64,000 nt of DNA from Roseitranquillus sp963709765 (GTDB lineage Bacteria > Pseudomonadota > Alphaproteobacteria > Rhodobacterales > Rhodobacteraceae): the NCBI GenBank assembly GCA_963709765.1, contig CAVPXL010000009.1:62001-126000 (forward strand), read 5' to 3'. Below are positions 63,533-64,000 of this stretch, one piece after another; position 1 is the first letter of the stretch; every line of letters begins with the position of its first letter. Position numbers and translations under genes: made by a program. Below the pieces are notes generated by a model. That model ran no database searches and was not told where the DNA came from. It worked only from the letters and a program-made list of their open reading frames with translations.

Positions 63533-64000
63533 CGCACCGACCCCCTCCGGGGCGACGAAGGATCTTTCCGGTCGGGCCGCGCGCGGGGATCGCGGCCTGC
63601 CCGCGACCCGTCGCGGCGGAAGAAGAAGATGACGAATGCGGCGTGGCAGATCACGGCCGGCACGACGCTGCCGGACGCCACGACCAGGAGTCCGCCCACC
63701 AGCGAGATCGACAGGCAGCCGGCCGAGATGACGACGGCCTGAAAGCGGGTCCGCACCTGCACGACCTGTTGCAGCCAGAAGAGCACCCCCGCCAGGACGA
63801 TGGCCACGGCGGCGTTGGACCGTTCCCACAGGACGAGCAGCACGGCGCCGCGAAAGAACATCTCCTCGACGGCGGCCGCGGCGGCGCCGAGCAGCGGCGC
63901 GACCGCCGGCGAGGCGGCGCGGATGCCCTCCATCCACGGGATCTCGGCGATTTCGGCGAACGGGACACGCCCCGGCCCGACGGCAACGACGTAGAGCGAG
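63526..64000 (-). CDS. CPBP-type intramembrane metalloprotease (CAAX protease-like), partial
   Basis: The C-terminal part of a membrane protein, open to the window edge on its 5' side. It holds the Abi/CPBP signature: AAAVEEMFFRGAVLLVLW (motif EExxxR) and, after two helices, VVPAVICHAAFVIFF (the second His). Such proteases cleave prenylated or other membrane substrates and often confer immunity to self-produced peptides. The stop overlaps the ATPase start (ATG-CTGA), making this the upstream partner in an ABC exporter operon, a combination common in peptide export and bacteriocin immunity loci. Confidence 0.75.
   Translation of the reverse strand, partial: SLYVVAVGPGRVPFAEIAEIPWMEGIRAASPAVAPLLGAAAAAVEEMFFRGAVLLVLWERSNAAVAIVLAGVLFWLQQVVQVRTRFQAVVISAGCLSISLVGGLLVVASGSVVPAVICHAAFVIFFFRRDGSRAGRDPRARPDRKDPSSPRRGSVRC

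Overview
The window is GC-rich, tightly packed bacterial DNA. The gene families (LivGFKHM and MalK/UgpC importers, FCD GntR regulators, a cytochrome bo3 operon, creatininase/M20/amidase catabolic genes, 4-nt ATGA/GTGA overlaps) fit an alphaproteobacterium, perhaps of the Rhodobacterales or Rhizobiales. That placement is inference; no rRNA or tRNA gene is present to confirm it.

Layout. (1) 1-5358, + strand: a coupled catabolic operon with a creatininase-family hydrolase, a PanE-like reductase, an SDR, an M20 peptidase and an amidase. (2) 5895-13776, - strand: a sugar-type ABC importer operon with two TIM-barrel isomerases, an FCD GntR regulator, binding protein, two permeases, a MalK-type ATPase and an ADP-ribosylglycohydrolase. 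A candidate operator sits at its promoter end. (3) 14418-16077: an orphan Tat-exported family 5 binding protein. (4) 16459-21139: a branched-chain-amino-acid-type importer (livGFKHM), followed by a decayed SDR gene. (5) 22059-31204: a methyltransferase-like gene; a - strand trio (FAH-family enzyme, beta-hydroxyacid dehydrogenase, TauE); a divergent TauABC-like importer with its own GntR regulator; and an MFS transporter. (6) 31892-34779: a ThDP enzyme coupled to an enolase-superfamily enzyme. (7) 34955-53399: a train of 18 genes, almost all joined by 4-nt overlaps. It runs SDR, a membrane protein, a gluconate-dehydrogenase subunit 3-like protein, a GMC oxidoreductase, GH15, a membrane protein, cyoABCD, then a reduced complex I-like set nuoA-[B/D-like]-H-J-K-L-M-N. 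(8) 53771-55997: a BCCT transporter remnant, a SHOCT protein, a DUF302 protein and a cupredoxin. (9) 64000-56102, - strand: a CPBP-type protease (partial), an ABC ATPase/ABC-2 permease/amidohydrolase single reading frame, a pentaheme-TPR membrane protein and an FG-GAP/ASPIC lipoprotein.

How the genes work together. The GMC dehydrogenase pair could feed electrons into quinone, and the bo3 oxidase would reoxidise quinol. The nuo-like block keeps the ion-pumping membrane arm but lacks every NADH-input and Fe-S subunit. Its only connector-like protein is a NuoB/NuoD-like fusion without visible cluster ligands. This is the most unusual system in the window.

Sequence quality. Nine otherwise convincing genes each have one frameshift, and in all nine the start-to-stop distance is 3n+1. 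That uniform polarity looks more like residual single-base insertion errors in the assembly than nine independent gene losses. The SDR at 21167-21911 is more heavily damaged.
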